NCBI GenBank assembly: GCA_964640655.1
Contig: CAZXFT010000006.1
Span: forward strand, 104,061-168,060
DNA length: 64,000 nt
Reading direction: 5' to 3'
Origin: BJGO01 sp964640655
Lineage (GTDB): Bacteria; Bacteroidota; Bacteroidia; Chitinophagales; UBA10324
Part shown: one piece after another, positions 55,173 to 64,000 of the stretch
Layout: each line of letters opens with the position of its first letter
Position numbering within the stretch: position 1 is the first letter of the stretch
The notes under the pieces: model-generated
Told to the model about the DNA's origin: nothing
The model's input: the letters and a program-made list of their open reading frames with translations, nothing else
Database searches by the model: none
Program-made: the position numbers and the translations under genes

Positions 55173-56500
55173 TGCTTAATAATTTTAACGGTGGAGGGAC
55201 CATACTTTAAAATATAAATACCCGAGGGGTATTGGCTAAGCGAGATGCTGCCGCTAAGTGCTGTAGGTACAAACGACATTACCTGAGTACCAATATGATT
55301 ATATACCAGCAAGGGTGTAGCTCCTGTTTTGTTTAATTTATAATTATAAGCACCTTCACTACTATTTTGATATACACTTAAAGAATTTTTTTCATTAATA
55401 GTTTCCATTACTGAAGTAGTTCCAAAATCTGCATTAGATTTTTTTAGTATAAATGGCCCTCCGCTTCCGGCTACGAAACATACTTTTGGGGTAGGGCACT
55501 CTATTGCAAAAAAATAGCCAACTGAGCCGGGAATGCCAGCTGTTGTATAATCATCTATCTGCCAACTTGCACCGCCATCTGTTGAAAATATTATTTGTGC
55601 ATATTGATCAGGGTCAAATACTATTGCGCTGCATGCTGCATAAATAATACTATCAGAAATTGCCTGCATATCAAAAGCCCTACCAATACCATTAGCAACA
55701 CCATTTATATCCTCCGATGCATGTGTCCAGGTATCACCCCAGTTATTGCTTTTATAAACGTTTAATGCCTGGCAATTAATATCACCCCAGCTTCCTGCCC
55801 AAATAGTATTATTAAATATTGTATAAGAAACGAATAAAGTATTCAGGTTTTCAACAAAATCTTCCCAAAACCAGGTTGCACCACCATCATTAGTACGCAA
55901 TAAAGTTCTATCATTGCCTGCTGCGTAACCGTGCAAGGAGTCGGCAAAAAATAAACTTAAGTAGGAGCCATTAACCCCTCCAGGCGGTAAATACTCAATT
56001 GTAGGGTACTCTACTTCTTCGAAAGTATTCCAGGCATCATTTGTTCTAAGTAATACATTGTTACAAGTAGAACAAAGGGAAGGATTACCTGCAATAAATG
56101 CTTTTTTAGATGAAATGAATTCAATTTTTCTTAACTCCCAATAAGGATAAAAATCTTTATAAAGGTTCCAATTATAACCACCATCCGTAGTATGGTATAG
56201 TACCCCGGGCCTACCAACGGCATAACCAGTATCAACATTAATAAATGTAATATCAACAATTCGCACCCATATTTCAATAGTGTCAAAGTGCCAGGTAGAG
56301 CCACCGTCTGCTGTACGGCACATAATTGTTCCCAAACCATTATATGCACAGGCAACTAAATTATTTTCATCAAATGCATGCATATCCATGATTTGTAATA
56401 TATCTAGGCTATCAGTTAAAGGTATAGGCATAATGCTCCATTGAGCACTGCACAATAAATTACTTATGCATAATATTGTAATTAAAAATAGCTTTTTCAT
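55169..56500 (-). CDS. YCF48-like repeat secreted protein with T9SS sorting domain, paralogue A
   Basis: The 443-residue tandem paralogue has the same layout as the next gene: a signal peptide ending LLCSAQ, YCF48/BNR-type propeller repeats, then a type A T9SS sorting domain ending PSGIYILKYGPSTVKIIKQ. Differences cluster in the first ~40 mature residues and around 290-340. Its ATG overlaps the stop of the 1890-residue gene by four bases (ATGA), so the genes are translationally coupled. Confidence 0.85.
   Translation of the reverse strand: MKKLFLITILCISNLLCSAQWSIMPIPLTDSLDILQIMDMHAFDENNLVACAYNGLGTIMCRTADGGSTWHFDTIEIWVRIVDITFINVDTGYAVGRPGVLYHTTDGGYNWNLYKDFYPYWELRKIEFISSKKAFIAGNPSLCSTCNNVLLRTNDAWNTFEEVEYPTIEYLPPGGVNGSYLSLFFADSLHGYAAGNDRTLLRTNDGGATWFWEDFVENLNTLFVSYTIFNNTIWAGSWGDINCQALNVYKSNNWGDTWTHASEDINGVANGIGRAFDMQAISDSIIYAACSAIVFDPDQYAQIIFSTDGGASWQIDDYTTAGIPGSVGYFFAIECPTPKVCFVAGSGGPFILKKSNADFGTTSVMETINEKNSLSVYQNSSEGAYNYKLNKTGATPLLVYNHIGTQVMSFVPTALSGSISLSQYPSGIYILKYGPSTVKIIKQ
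55698..55894 (-). repeat. 197-base exact repeat, copy in paralogue A
   Basis: This is the partner of 54379-54575. Both encode the stretch around LNVYKSNNWGDTWTHASED and the segment before it. Sequence just outside the block differs between the copies. Confidence 0.85.
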
Positions 56501-59500
56501 TGCTTAATAATTTTAACGGTGGAGGGGCCATACTTTAAAATATAAATACCCGAGGGGTATTGGCTAAGCAAGATGCTGCCCGAAGTTGAAGTTGGAGTAT
56601 AACTAAATAATTGGGCCCCGATTATATTAAATATTATTATTTGGTCTCCTGTATTTTTAGTTATGCGATAATTAAATTGATGCTCAGTAGGATTTGGAAA
56701 AATTTGAATACTCTGTTGTACTGAAGCAGAATCAATACTTATTACATCTTCGTCTGCTTCTGCTAATCGAAAACAGGAAGCACCACAATTATTAACATAA
56801 CTTTGAATAAAGGCATCTTCATTAAAACCCGAAGGGATAATAATACCATTAATCAAATTAACTTGAGGCACAGAATAGAAAGGCTGATAAAAGTCAACAA
56901 CACCACTTGAAAAATTACAAAGTGGAAAAGCATTCTGTGGAGGCTGACCTGTATTCTGATTTATTTCCGTTCCAATATTGGAGCCTGTAACACCTACATC
57001 AAATATTATTTCTACTCCATTTATATCCCTCGTAGTAACATCTCTTATATTTTCGTGAATGACACCCCCCATGAATGTAGTCCATTGGTTTGTAATATTA
57101 GTACCAGATGCATCAATAAGAAACTTTGATATAAAGGCATCATTATTTCCACCAATCTGGTCGTCAAAAAAAGAATTCATAGTTAAATCCTGCACCGGAA
57201 AGTTACCACTTAGTACAGAACCCGCCATATAAAATGAATTATCGAAAATAGATGGAGTAAGCGATGCAATGCCTTCCCACGAATCGCCACCAAAATAAGT
57301 AGAATAGATTATGCTTTGATTTTCACCAAACCTTGCAATGTAAAAATCCTGATTGCCTGCATATGCGGCACCTCCGGTGCTAATAGGTAAATTGGTTGAA
57401 AGTGTAGGTGTTTCGAATACAAAATTACGGCTATCGGGTTCTACAAAAATAACATCCCCGTCAAACGGTATTTGATTCGGGCTCCAAGTTTCATTACCAT
57501 TACCCCCAAAATAGGAGGTATAATATATATTACGGTCTGGATTTAAGTAAATTAAAAAATTATCATTACCACCACCCAAAGTGTTTTGATAAGTTGGATG
57601 AACTGAATTATTAATTATAGGAAAGTTTGTGCTGTTGGTTTTACCTAAAAGTACAATAACCCCAATATCACTCAATGCTACCGAACTTATTTTTTCATTA
57701 TTATTACCTCCAAAATAGAATGACCACTCTAAGCGACCGTAGTTTGCATTAACAGTACCCGGAATTCTAAATTGCATAAGTGTAGCATCAAATGCGCCAT
57801 TATTTATTGTATTATTAAACCAACCCGGTACCGGATTGGGATCAAACTCATTATTAATACCAATATTTGCTGCGGCACTACCCACTACTAAGAGCCTGGC
57901 AGGGGCATTAAAGTTAATATTATCTATTATACACTTATTGGTGCTAATTCCTTTTAAGTAAGTTGACCACCTTAGACTAAAGTTTACATCTAACACAGTT
58001 ATTATACCATCGTTATTATTCAGGTTAGTTTGAGGTGCCGTGATAAAGTAATTATTTACAAAGCCTGTAAATTGCAAAGGATAATCAGATGATTGTGTAT
58101 ATCCGCAAAAGATATAGGAAGAGCCGGGACCTTTTTTACAGTCATAAGCCTCATCATCTAATGAACCACCGGAATAAGTAAAACGAGTTAAGGACCGATT
58201 TGCAATATTAAACCGAGCTGCAATAGCGTCCCTATTATTAGAAATAAATTCTTGAAATCCTGGTGGTATTCCTAATATAGGTAATTGTTGCGACGAACTA
58301 AAACCAACAGCAAATATATGTGCCTGTTCATAAGTTTCCGAAACATCAACGGCATTAAAAGCCTCAACCCCAGCTCCACCAAAGTATGTGCTCCATTGCA
58401 TGTATATTCCATCAAGTATTACCGGAGTTCTTGCTGCTGTTGGTGGGTTAATAATTATGTCTATGGCATATGCTGTATCGTAATTTGGTATGCTTATACC
58501 CAGCGTATTACCAGTTAATGTATAGTTACATGCAAGTGTGTCAATGCGGCCATTAATGTATTGGTAACCAACAGGTTTGCTAAAGAAATACCATTGAATG
58601 GGTGTTGCAAAATTTACATACCCTAAACTATCGATATATATAGTATCAACACCATTAAATTGTAATGCAATATCTTCATAAGCGGCTATTTCAGATACCT
58701 GCATAACCCAGCTAACACTACCATTATTATTAAAAATATTAGAATTAATTCCTTCAAACATATTTTCATATTTAACAAAACGAACATTTTTTACACCTGT
58801 AACATACTCAGGCAAATAACTTAAATAATAGGAATACATAGCCCCTAATGTGTCGCCTGCTACTATATTTACATTGTTACTTATGCCATCATATTTTATG
58901 TTCCACAAATATAAACTATCAATTCGGGTACCGGATGTATCCATAATTGTAGAATAAAATATCAGTGCAGAATCGAGCAATAGTATTGATTCGCCGGGTA
59001 AATCGCTTTTATATTTTACAGTTTCAAGTATGGCACCTGACGAATCAATATATTGACCCATATTTTTTAAAAAATATCCTCCTCCAAATTCAGGGTAAAA
59101 TAATGGCTCTTCATTTGATATATGAACAATAACAGTATCAGATCCAAAACATCCAATAGTATCAGTAATTGTAACAATAATTTCAGAAGTGCGAGGCGTT
59201 TTTAAAATAGCATAATACTCTGAAGGATAATCAATATAGCTCGATGGCTGCCATTCAACAATATAATCATTTGCACCACCTGAAATTAACAAATTATTAC
59301 TCAATAACACAGGTGCATGCGCTGAAACAGTTGTGTCATTACCCAATGATACTGTTATTGGTAGCAAGCGCGTTACAATTATTGTATCATATGCAAAACA
59401 GCCAATTGAATCTATAACTTTGAGAATGTATGATGTAGAAGTTAACGGATTGGCAAGGGGATTTTCGACTGTTGATGAAGACAAACCAGATGAAGGAAAC

Positions 59501-62169
59501 CATTGATATGACAATACACCTGTGCCACCTGTTCCAGACGTAAATGAGCCTAATTTTGCACTATTTCCGGAACATAAAATTTTATCCTCCCCTGCATTTA
59601 CAACAGGCAACTGATGCACTGTAACCACAACGGTGTCGGTACTGGTACTTAGGTCCAGGTCGGTAACAGTAAGAACATATGTAGTGGTAACGGAAGGCGA
59701 AGCAAGTGGCCTGGCTATGGTGCTTGACGATAGGCTTGATGCTGGCGACCAGCTATAATTATATGGAGCAAGCCCACCACTTGCAGCAGGCAATGCGCCT
59801 AAAGTATCGCTGCCCCCGAAGCAGAATACTTTATCGGCACCTGCCAGTGCATATACCGTTGGTGATTTTTTAGCTATACTGTATTTACCAAAGCTGCTTT
59901 GGTTTAATGTGGTTTCAATATAGCCGAGGCTTGTGCTGCCTGAAATAGTAGTACTACCTACCGATTTCCATTTACTGATGCTGTTATCATACAAACCTAT
60001 ACGTAGCGTACTGAGTGTATAAATATCGCAACTGGCATTATTCCAATGCAAACGTACTTTTACTGTAGCTGTGCCTGCGGTGCGCTCTATATTCCAAAAG
60101 CTACACTTAGCTGCATAGGTAAGCGAGGTATCTAATTGGCTGGTGTTATATGCTGCTGATACATACTCTGCTGTAAAAGCATCGGTTGTAGTGGATGGTG
60201 CGCTTATATATATGGGGTGATAATAGCCACTGCCACCGGTAGGAAAAGTAAAGGCCTGGTTGCCTATCTTTTTTATGACACCGGTAACATAACTGCTATC
60301 GCTTCCGCCGGTAACAGTTACACTGTTGTTTAGAGTAACAGCAAAAGTGGAAGCTACAGAAAGTACACCCTTAGTGAGCGACAGGTTATTGCTTACAGTT
60401 AGGTTGCGGTTAAGGCTTATACTGCTTGCGGGTTTGTTAATAATAAATTTGTAAAATGATAAACCAGTGGTGCTGCCGCTTATAGTTTGAGTGCTGCTGC
60501 CATTAAAGGTAATGTGCGAGTTATAGCCACTAAATGTACCATCTACAATAAGATTGCCTCCAATAGATACAGCGTAGTTATTTCCATTGCTGGTATAAAA
60601 GTATGCCCCACTTTGAATAGTAAGATTACCGTTTACAAGTAATGCATTATTAATGACGGTGGCATTAAAAATGAATAAGTGGTGCAGGTAAATATTGGTA
60701 GTGCCATTGCTGCTTGTAATATTTCCTTTGGATTCCAGAGTTGAGGCGTGAGTGGTAAAATCTATTGTGCCATTTTGGTATGTAAACTGCTTGCAGGTTA
60801 GGTATCCATTAATTATAAAGCTACCACTGCTTTTGTTTATTACAATGTTTGGAATGCCGGTTCTGCGGCTTGATGCACAATAATAATTTTGATTGCCGGT
60901 ACCATTAATAAGTAGCGTGGCTGTACCAGAGCCTTCTATGCCTGTGGCAGTATTATCTACCACTATATGGCCTGTACACTCTAATGTACCATTATCTATT
61001 CGAACCCCTGATGAACCAGATATCCACAATGAATCGGTAACCTTTACAGCAGCATTTGATCCATTGTTGTTAAGTGTAAAAATCCATTCGTTAGCACAAG
61101 TAAAGCGTGCTTTTTTTAGAATTGTTGTGTTTGTGCCACCTATAACTGGTGGAGTGCCTGTGGGTACTTGGGTAGATAAAATAAAATTTACCACGGCACT
61201 ATCGCTATTTATGTTTGTGGTACTATAATTATTAGTCCAATACATTGCAGTATTCACTTTGCCTTTTAAGTATAGTGTGCCACTTGACTTGTTAATAGCA
61301 AGGTTTGGCATCCACCAAGCATTATTAGCGCTGTTTACTGTATTTTGAATAGTTTGATTAGCGGTACCAACTAATTTAACGGTAGCCCTACCACCTCGGC
61401 AACCGGCTGTGGTGGTGGTGTTATTTATGAAATTGCCATACAACAAAATGGCACTGTCACGCAAGTCAATGGTACTACTACCTGTAAAGGATAAAGTGCC
61501 ATAAACCGATATGGCTGAGCTTAAGGTATAATATGTATTGGATGCATTAAAAGTAATATGATTAAATCGCAGGTTTCCAGAAAGGGTATTTGCCGAATGA
61601 AAATACACAGTAGAACTTCCTTCATCAATTGTACCTGATTCTAATTTTAATGATGCACTGCCGCAAATAGAAATAATATTTTCGAAATAGGCTGTACCAC
61701 TGGGTTTATTAATAGTTATATGAGGAAACATTCCTTTTGCGCTTTCTGAACCCCCTGATACTGTTTGGCTACCGGTACCAATCAGTACAAGACGGGCTGT
61801 GCCGCCACTTGTGGTTGATGTATTATTAGTATATAAGCTGCCTTGAAGATAAAGATATTTTATAGGAGATGTAGTATTTAGCAACAGTTGCCTATTGCTG
61901 CTTAAATAAATGCTTTGAACAGTATCATTTATGTCAATTACTACAGTAATATTTCCACTGCCACAGTAGCCAATATATACATTGTCATTCGGGCCGGGAT
62001 TTGTACTTGCTGTACTGCCGTTACACGAACCAGTTTTCCAATTAGAGGCTGTTGACCAACTCGTGTTGCCCGATGAAGGTGACCAGTAATAGTCGGTGGC
62101 AAACACTTTTGTGTTTTGAAATAAAACAAGTATTAAAATACTGATTATTGATAGGATTATCTTTTTCAT
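56497..62169 (-). CDS. Giant (1890-residue) T9SS-secreted multidomain protein
   Basis: A signal peptide (about 1-24) is followed by a long beta-helix-like region (about 27-800), with recurring units such as LVLIGTGSQTVSGG and ITINKPSGTAYFEN. Ig/PKD-like modules come next (about 820-1080; YNYSWSPASSLSSS, YQWFPSSGLSSS). Then there is a DUF7948-like segment (FLKNMGQYIDSSGAILETVK, about 1090-1330), SBBP-type propeller repeats (WSTYFGGAGVEAFNAV, YYTSYFGGNGNE, about 1340-1750), and a type A T9SS sorting domain (IFPNPTEHQFNYRI). Its last ~85 bases nearly match those of the two downstream paralogues. It is probably a surface structure; no enzyme motif was found. Confidence 0.85.
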   Translation of the reverse strand: MKKIILSIISILILVLFQNTKVFATDYYWSPSSGNTSWSTASNWKTGSCNGSTASTNPGPNDNVYIGYCGSGNITVVIDINDTVQSIYLSSNRQLLLNTTSPIKYLYLQGSLYTNNTSTTSGGTARLVLIGTGSQTVSGGSESAKGMFPHITINKPSGTAYFENIISICGSASLKLESGTIDEGSSTVYFHSANTLSGNLRFNHITFNASNTYYTLSSAISVYGTLSFTGSSTIDLRDSAILLYGNFINNTTTTAGCRGGRATVKLVGTANQTIQNTVNSANNAWWMPNLAINKSSGTLYLKGKVNTAMYWTNNYSTTNINSDSAVVNFILSTQVPTGTPPVIGGTNTTILKKARFTCANEWIFTLNNNGSNAAVKVTDSLWISGSSGVRIDNGTLECTGHIVVDNTATGIEGSGTATLLINGTGNQNYYCASSRRTGIPNIVINKSSGSFIINGYLTCKQFTYQNGTIDFTTHASTLESKGNITSSNGTTNIYLHHLFIFNATVINNALLVNGNLTIQSGAYFYTSNGNNYAVSIGGNLIVDGTFSGYNSHITFNGSSTQTISGSTTGLSFYKFIINKPASSISLNRNLTVSNNLSLTKGVLSVASTFAVTLNNSVTVTGGSDSSYVTGVIKKIGNQAFTFPTGGSGYYHPIYISAPSTTTDAFTAEYVSAAYNTSQLDTSLTYAAKCSFWNIERTAGTATVKVRLHWNNASCDIYTLSTLRIGLYDNSISKWKSVGSTTISGSTSLGYIETTLNQSSFGKYSIAKKSPTVYALAGADKVFCFGGSDTLGALPAASGGLAPYNYSWSPASSLSSSTIARPLASPSVTTTYVLTVTDLDLSTSTDTVVVTVHQLPVVNAGEDKILCSGNSAKLGSFTSGTGGTGVLSYQWFPSSGLSSSTVENPLANPLTSTSYILKVIDSIGCFAYDTIIVTRLLPITVSLGNDTTVSAHAPVLLSNNLLISGGANDYIVEWQPSSYIDYPSEYYAILKTPRTSEIIVTITDTIGCFGSDTVIVHISNEEPLFYPEFGGGYFLKNMGQYIDSSGAILETVKYKSDLPGESILLLDSALIFYSTIMDTSGTRIDSLYLWNIKYDGISNNVNIVAGDTLGAMYSYYLSYLPEYVTGVKNVRFVKYENMFEGINSNIFNNNGSVSWVMQVSEIAAYEDIALQFNGVDTIYIDSLGYVNFATPIQWYFFSKPVGYQYINGRIDTLACNYTLTGNTLGISIPNYDTAYAIDIIINPPTAARTPVILDGIYMQWSTYFGGAGVEAFNAVDVSETYEQAHIFAVGFSSSQQLPILGIPPGFQEFISNNRDAIAARFNIANRSLTRFTYSGGSLDDEAYDCKKGPGSSYIFCGYTQSSDYPLQFTGFVNNYFITAPQTNLNNNDGIITVLDVNFSLRWSTYLKGISTNKCIIDNINFNAPARLLVVGSAAANIGINNEFDPNPVPGWFNNTINNGAFDATLMQFRIPGTVNANYGRLEWSFYFGGNNNEKISSVALSDIGVIVLLGKTNSTNFPIINNSVHPTYQNTLGGGNDNFLIYLNPDRNIYYTSYFGGNGNETWSPNQIPFDGDVIFVEPDSRNFVFETPTLSTNLPISTGGAAYAGNQDFYIARFGENQSIIYSTYFGGDSWEGIASLTPSIFDNSFYMAGSVLSGNFPVQDLTMNSFFDDQIGGNNDAFISKFLIDASGTNITNQWTTFMGGVIHENIRDVTTRDINGVEIIFDVGVTGSNIGTEINQNTGQPPQNAFPLCNFSSGVVDFYQPFYSVPQVNLINGIIIPSGFNEDAFIQSYVNNCGASCFRLAEADEDVISIDSASVQQSIQIFPNPTEHQFNYRITKNTGDQIIIFNIIGAQLFSYTPTSTSGSILLSQYPSGIYILKYGPSTVKIIKQ

Positions 62170-62184
62170 AAAAAATATGATGTG

Positions 62185-62640
62185 TTATAATGTTTTAATA
62201 AAGTCAAAGAGCGTAATAGAATTATCGCTACGGGTAAGTTGTATGCGACAGAAATAGGTATTGCCTGTGCTTAACACAGTTCCAAGGATGTAGCTATAAG
62301 TATTCGCATCAGCCGAGCCTTGTGCCCAATAAGTACCTGTGTTATTTAGAGTAAGAGAATTGTCATAGATATTAAATGCGGTATCATCTTCACCTATTTT
62401 AATCTTTAAATTTGTTATTCCTGTTGTGTCTGTAACGACCAATACGAGCGTTTCGACACCTGCACTTTGAATAATATCAGCAGTTATAATTTGTGAAGCC
62501 TCAGATTGTGCAAAAACATTTTGAGAATAGCCTGCTATAAAAATAACAAGTATAAATAGAAATGTTAATGCGGGCTTGTTGCGTAAGTATAGTCTATTAC
62601 CGGATGTAATAGATGATAGCTGTACAGATTGATTTTTCAT
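62185..62640 (-). CDS. Small secreted protein heading the giant-protein operon
   Basis: This 151-residue protein has a rather long signal peptide (about 1-44, hydrophobic core ALTFLFILVIFIAGY, ending NVFAQ). A beta-rich domain follows with GVETLVLVVTDTTGITNLKI and TYFCRIQLTRSDNSITLFDF. I do not recognise the family. It lies 15 bases upstream of the 1890-residue gene on the same strand, so it is probably its operon partner. It has no T9SS sorting domain itself. Confidence 0.65.
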   Translation of the reverse strand: MKNQSVQLSSITSGNRLYLRNKPALTFLFILVIFIAGYSQNVFAQSEASQIITADIIQSAGVETLVLVVTDTTGITNLKIKIGEDDTAFNIYDNSLTLNNTGTYWAQGSADANTYSYILGTVLSTGNTYFCRIQLTRSDNSITLFDFIKTL

Positions 62641-62920
62641 GGATAGGTTTGTGTTTTATAATGAATAAAAAAATTGAGTAAGCGTAAATAACTTTCTTCT
62701 CTATACCGTCCACTATCAAGGTGCAACAAGCTGCTTCAACTTACATTATACCACTGCATCTATAACAGCTAATGTACTATGATGAATTAAATATCGCAAT
62801 TCTATTTCAAATTATACACCTTATAAATCATTAAAAAGAAATTAAAAAGGGTCTGTTCAATGTCGCTTCCTGAAATACCCTCAAAACTGTCAAGTTTTTT
62901 TAGGATGGGGCAATTTGAGT

Positions 62921-63067
62921 GTATCAGACCGGCTTCAATGTCTATCAAATCCGCTTCTAAGTCTGTAAAATCCATTTCTGAACGTATCAAACCGGCATCA
63001 ATGTCTATCAAATCCACTTCTAAGTCATTAAAATTGACTTATAAGTCTATCAAATCCACTTTTGAAC
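62921..63067. repeat. Seven tandem 21-nt units (heptad-coding periodicity)
   Basis: The seven units start GTATCAGACC, CTATCAAATCC, CTGTAAAATCC, GTATCAAACC, CTATCAAATCC, CATTAAAATTG and CTATCAAATCC. Units 1 and 4, and units 2 and 5, match best, so a 63-base higher-order period is visible. Both strands are open across it: plus reads SIKSTSK-like heptads, minus reads LIDIEAG-like heptads. Neither frame has a convincing gene start, so I treat it as a repeat. The stretch 62641-62920 beside it holds nothing recognisable. Confidence 0.88.
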
Positions 63068-63148
63068 CTTTAGTTTCTATACCTGTGTTCGCAAAAACTG
63101 TTTTAATGTCTGCCTCAAAATCAGCAAACATATTTCAGGCACGCACAA

Positions 63149-63198
63149 ACCAATGACTAATAACCAATGACCAATGACCAACTACCAATAACCAATAA
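63149..63198 (+). repeat. Short ACCAATGA/ACCAATAA tandem repeat
   Basis: Six imperfect copies of a 7-8 base word (ACCAATGA, AACCAATGA, ACCAATGA, ACTACCAATA, ACCAATAA) lie between the 21-nt repeat and the acyl-CoA dehydrogenase gene. It is a low-complexity sequence without evident function. Confidence 0.75.
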
Positions 63199-63234
63199 GT
63201 ATCCTCTCATTTCTTTTCTTTACCTCATTCCCTT

Positions 63235-63242
63235 TATCTTCG
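63235..63242 (+). promoter_or_regulatory. Candidate -7 box for the acyl-CoA dehydrogenase gene
   Basis: TATCTTCG matches TAnnTTTG except for one C and ends 19 bases before the ATG at 63262. Confidence 0.35.
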
Positions 63243-63261
63243 CCGACCTAAATTGTAAGGA

Positions 63262-63855
63262 ATGAATTTTCAGCTTAGCGAAGAACAATTAATGATACAA
63301 CAGGCGGCACGTGATTTTGCAAAAAACGACTGCTTACCCGGCGTTATAGAGCGCGACGAGAAACAACAGTTTCCGAAAGAACAAATAAAAAAACTTGCCG
63401 AATTGGGTTTTCTGGGAATGATGGTAAGCCCCGAATATGGCGGTGGTGGCCTTGATACAGTAAGTTACGTGCTGGCAATGGAAGAAATTTCTAAAGTAGA
63501 TGCCTCCGTATCGGTTTGTATGAGTGTAAACAACTCGTTGGTATGCTGGGGTCTAGAAACTTTTGGCAACGAAGAACAAAAAAGAAAATATCTGGTACCC
63601 TTAGCTAAAGGCGAACATATTGGTGCTTTTCTGCTATCGGAGCCCGAGGCAGGCAGCGATGCTACCTCACAGCGCACCACAGCCATTGACAAAGGCGATC
63701 ATTACCTGCTCAACGGTACCAAAAACTGGATAACCAATGGCAACAGTGCCAGCTATTATCTGGTAATTGCTCATACAGATGTTGCCAAAGGCAGCCACGG
63801 CATTAATGCCTTTATTGTGGAGAAGGCCTGGAAAGGTGTAACCGTCGGCGCATAG
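63262..63855 (+). pseudogene. Acyl-CoA dehydrogenase, interrupted
   Basis: This is the N-terminal half of an FAD-dependent acyl-CoA dehydrogenase of fatty acid beta-oxidation. It includes MNFQLSEEQLMIQQAARDFA, the substrate/FAD loop FLLSEPEAGSDATSQ and YLLNGTKNWITNG. The frame stops at 63853-63855 after 197 of about 380 residues. After the stop the same frame continues ENKLGIRGS, the expected family sequence, for 9 codons, where family members usually have two lysines at the place of the A-stop. It then switches at about 63880 to unrelated sequence. So both a nonsense change and a breakpoint are present; an assembly or consensus error is likely. Confidence 0.85.
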
Positions 63856-63882
63856 GAAAATAAGCTGGGTATTCGCGGCAGC

Positions 63883-64000
63883 CCATTATGTCGGTTACCG
63901 TAAGTTCGTAATTGCCTCCATATAGTTGTTGCAGGTTTTGAGTCGTGGCGTCGTTGCTCCACAGGTAGCTGTATGGCGCAGAGCCGCCTTGTACACTCAC
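63883..64000 (-). CDS. Partial SprB/PKD-type repeat, cut by window edge
   Basis: On the minus strand the frame entering from the right edge reads VQGGSAPYSYLWSNDATTQ and GGNYELTVTDIMGC, a SprB-type repeat of large surface adhesins. It ends at the junction with the acyl-CoA dehydrogenase sequence near 63880; beyond that the frame is just antisense of that gene. The parent gene lies outside the window, if this join is real. Confidence 0.7.

Noticed and set aside
62921..63067. Possible CRISPR array
   Set aside because: The 21-nt units are directly adjacent with no unique spacers, and no cas gene is in the window.
62860..63156. 98-residue plus-strand frame rich in Ser/Lys heptads
   Set aside because: It is explained by the 21-nt tandem repeat; there is no promoter box or family match, and the other strand is also open.

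Overview
The window is a stretch of chromosome from a member of the Bacteroidota, most likely from the Chitinophagales/Sphingobacteriales side. The evidence is many secreted proteins with type IX secretion (T9SS) sorting domains, a gliding-motility-type C-terminal domain, a TonB receptor paired with a DUF4249 lipoprotein, a BT_3928-family protein, and repeated TAnnTTTG-type -7 promoter boxes close to start codons. No ribosomal RNA, CRISPR array, transposase, integrase or phage gene was seen. One tRNA (Leu, CAG) is present.

Layout. 1-2.4 kb: nuoD (cut by the left edge), nuoC, nuoB, nuoA of respiratory complex I, read leftwards. 2.7-20.6 kb: mostly housekeeping genes: an MCE/MlaD-type lipid transport protein, a GNAT acetyltransferase, a DUF4249 lipoprotein plus TonB receptor, topA, a saccharopine dehydrogenase-like enzyme, cytidine deaminase, a fatty acid desaturase, ornithine aminotransferase, a TPR-like lipoprotein, cdaA and folP, which stand head-to-head with a tandem Nmad1 (DUF1599) protein and a DoxX/redoxin membrane protein, an oligopeptide-type ABC permease, ruvB and a small secreted protein. 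20.8-26.9 kb: two tandem ~1010-residue T9SS cargo paralogues, each followed by a clear terminator.

27-34.3 kb: a complete-looking thiamine operon read leftwards (thiS, thiC, a TenI/ThiE-like gene, thiD, thiE, thiG, thiH, and a MoeB/ThiF E1 enzyme fused to rhodanese), preceded by a TPP riboswitch. 34.3-41.1 kb: a GH3-family protein, a DUF2061 membrane protein, and nuoN, nuoM, nuoL, so the proton-pumping antenna subunits lie about 34 kb from nuoA-D. 41.2-44.9 kb: an outer-membrane-type beta protein, a VIT-family metal transporter, an SDR, a DOPA-dioxygenase-like enzyme and tRNA-Leu.

45-64 kb: an accessory region dominated by secreted repeat proteins: a delta-60-repeat T9SS protein, a 1743-residue PKD/SprB protein with an internal 522-bp duplication, and a leftward operon with a small secreted protein, a 1890-residue T9SS giant and two YCF48-like paralogues. 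The last three have homogenised 3' ends and 4-base ATGA overlaps. Downstream of them lie relics of further genes. Near the right edge are a 7 x 21-nt heptad-type repeat and an acyl-CoA dehydrogenase that is interrupted and joined to an oppositely oriented SprB-type repeat, which may be an assembly chimera.

I found no clear undescribed defence or metabolic system. The most interesting points are the duplication and conversion pattern of the T9SS cargo operon, the rhodanese-fused E1 enzyme in the thiamine operon, and the compact folP/Nmad1 divergent promoter.
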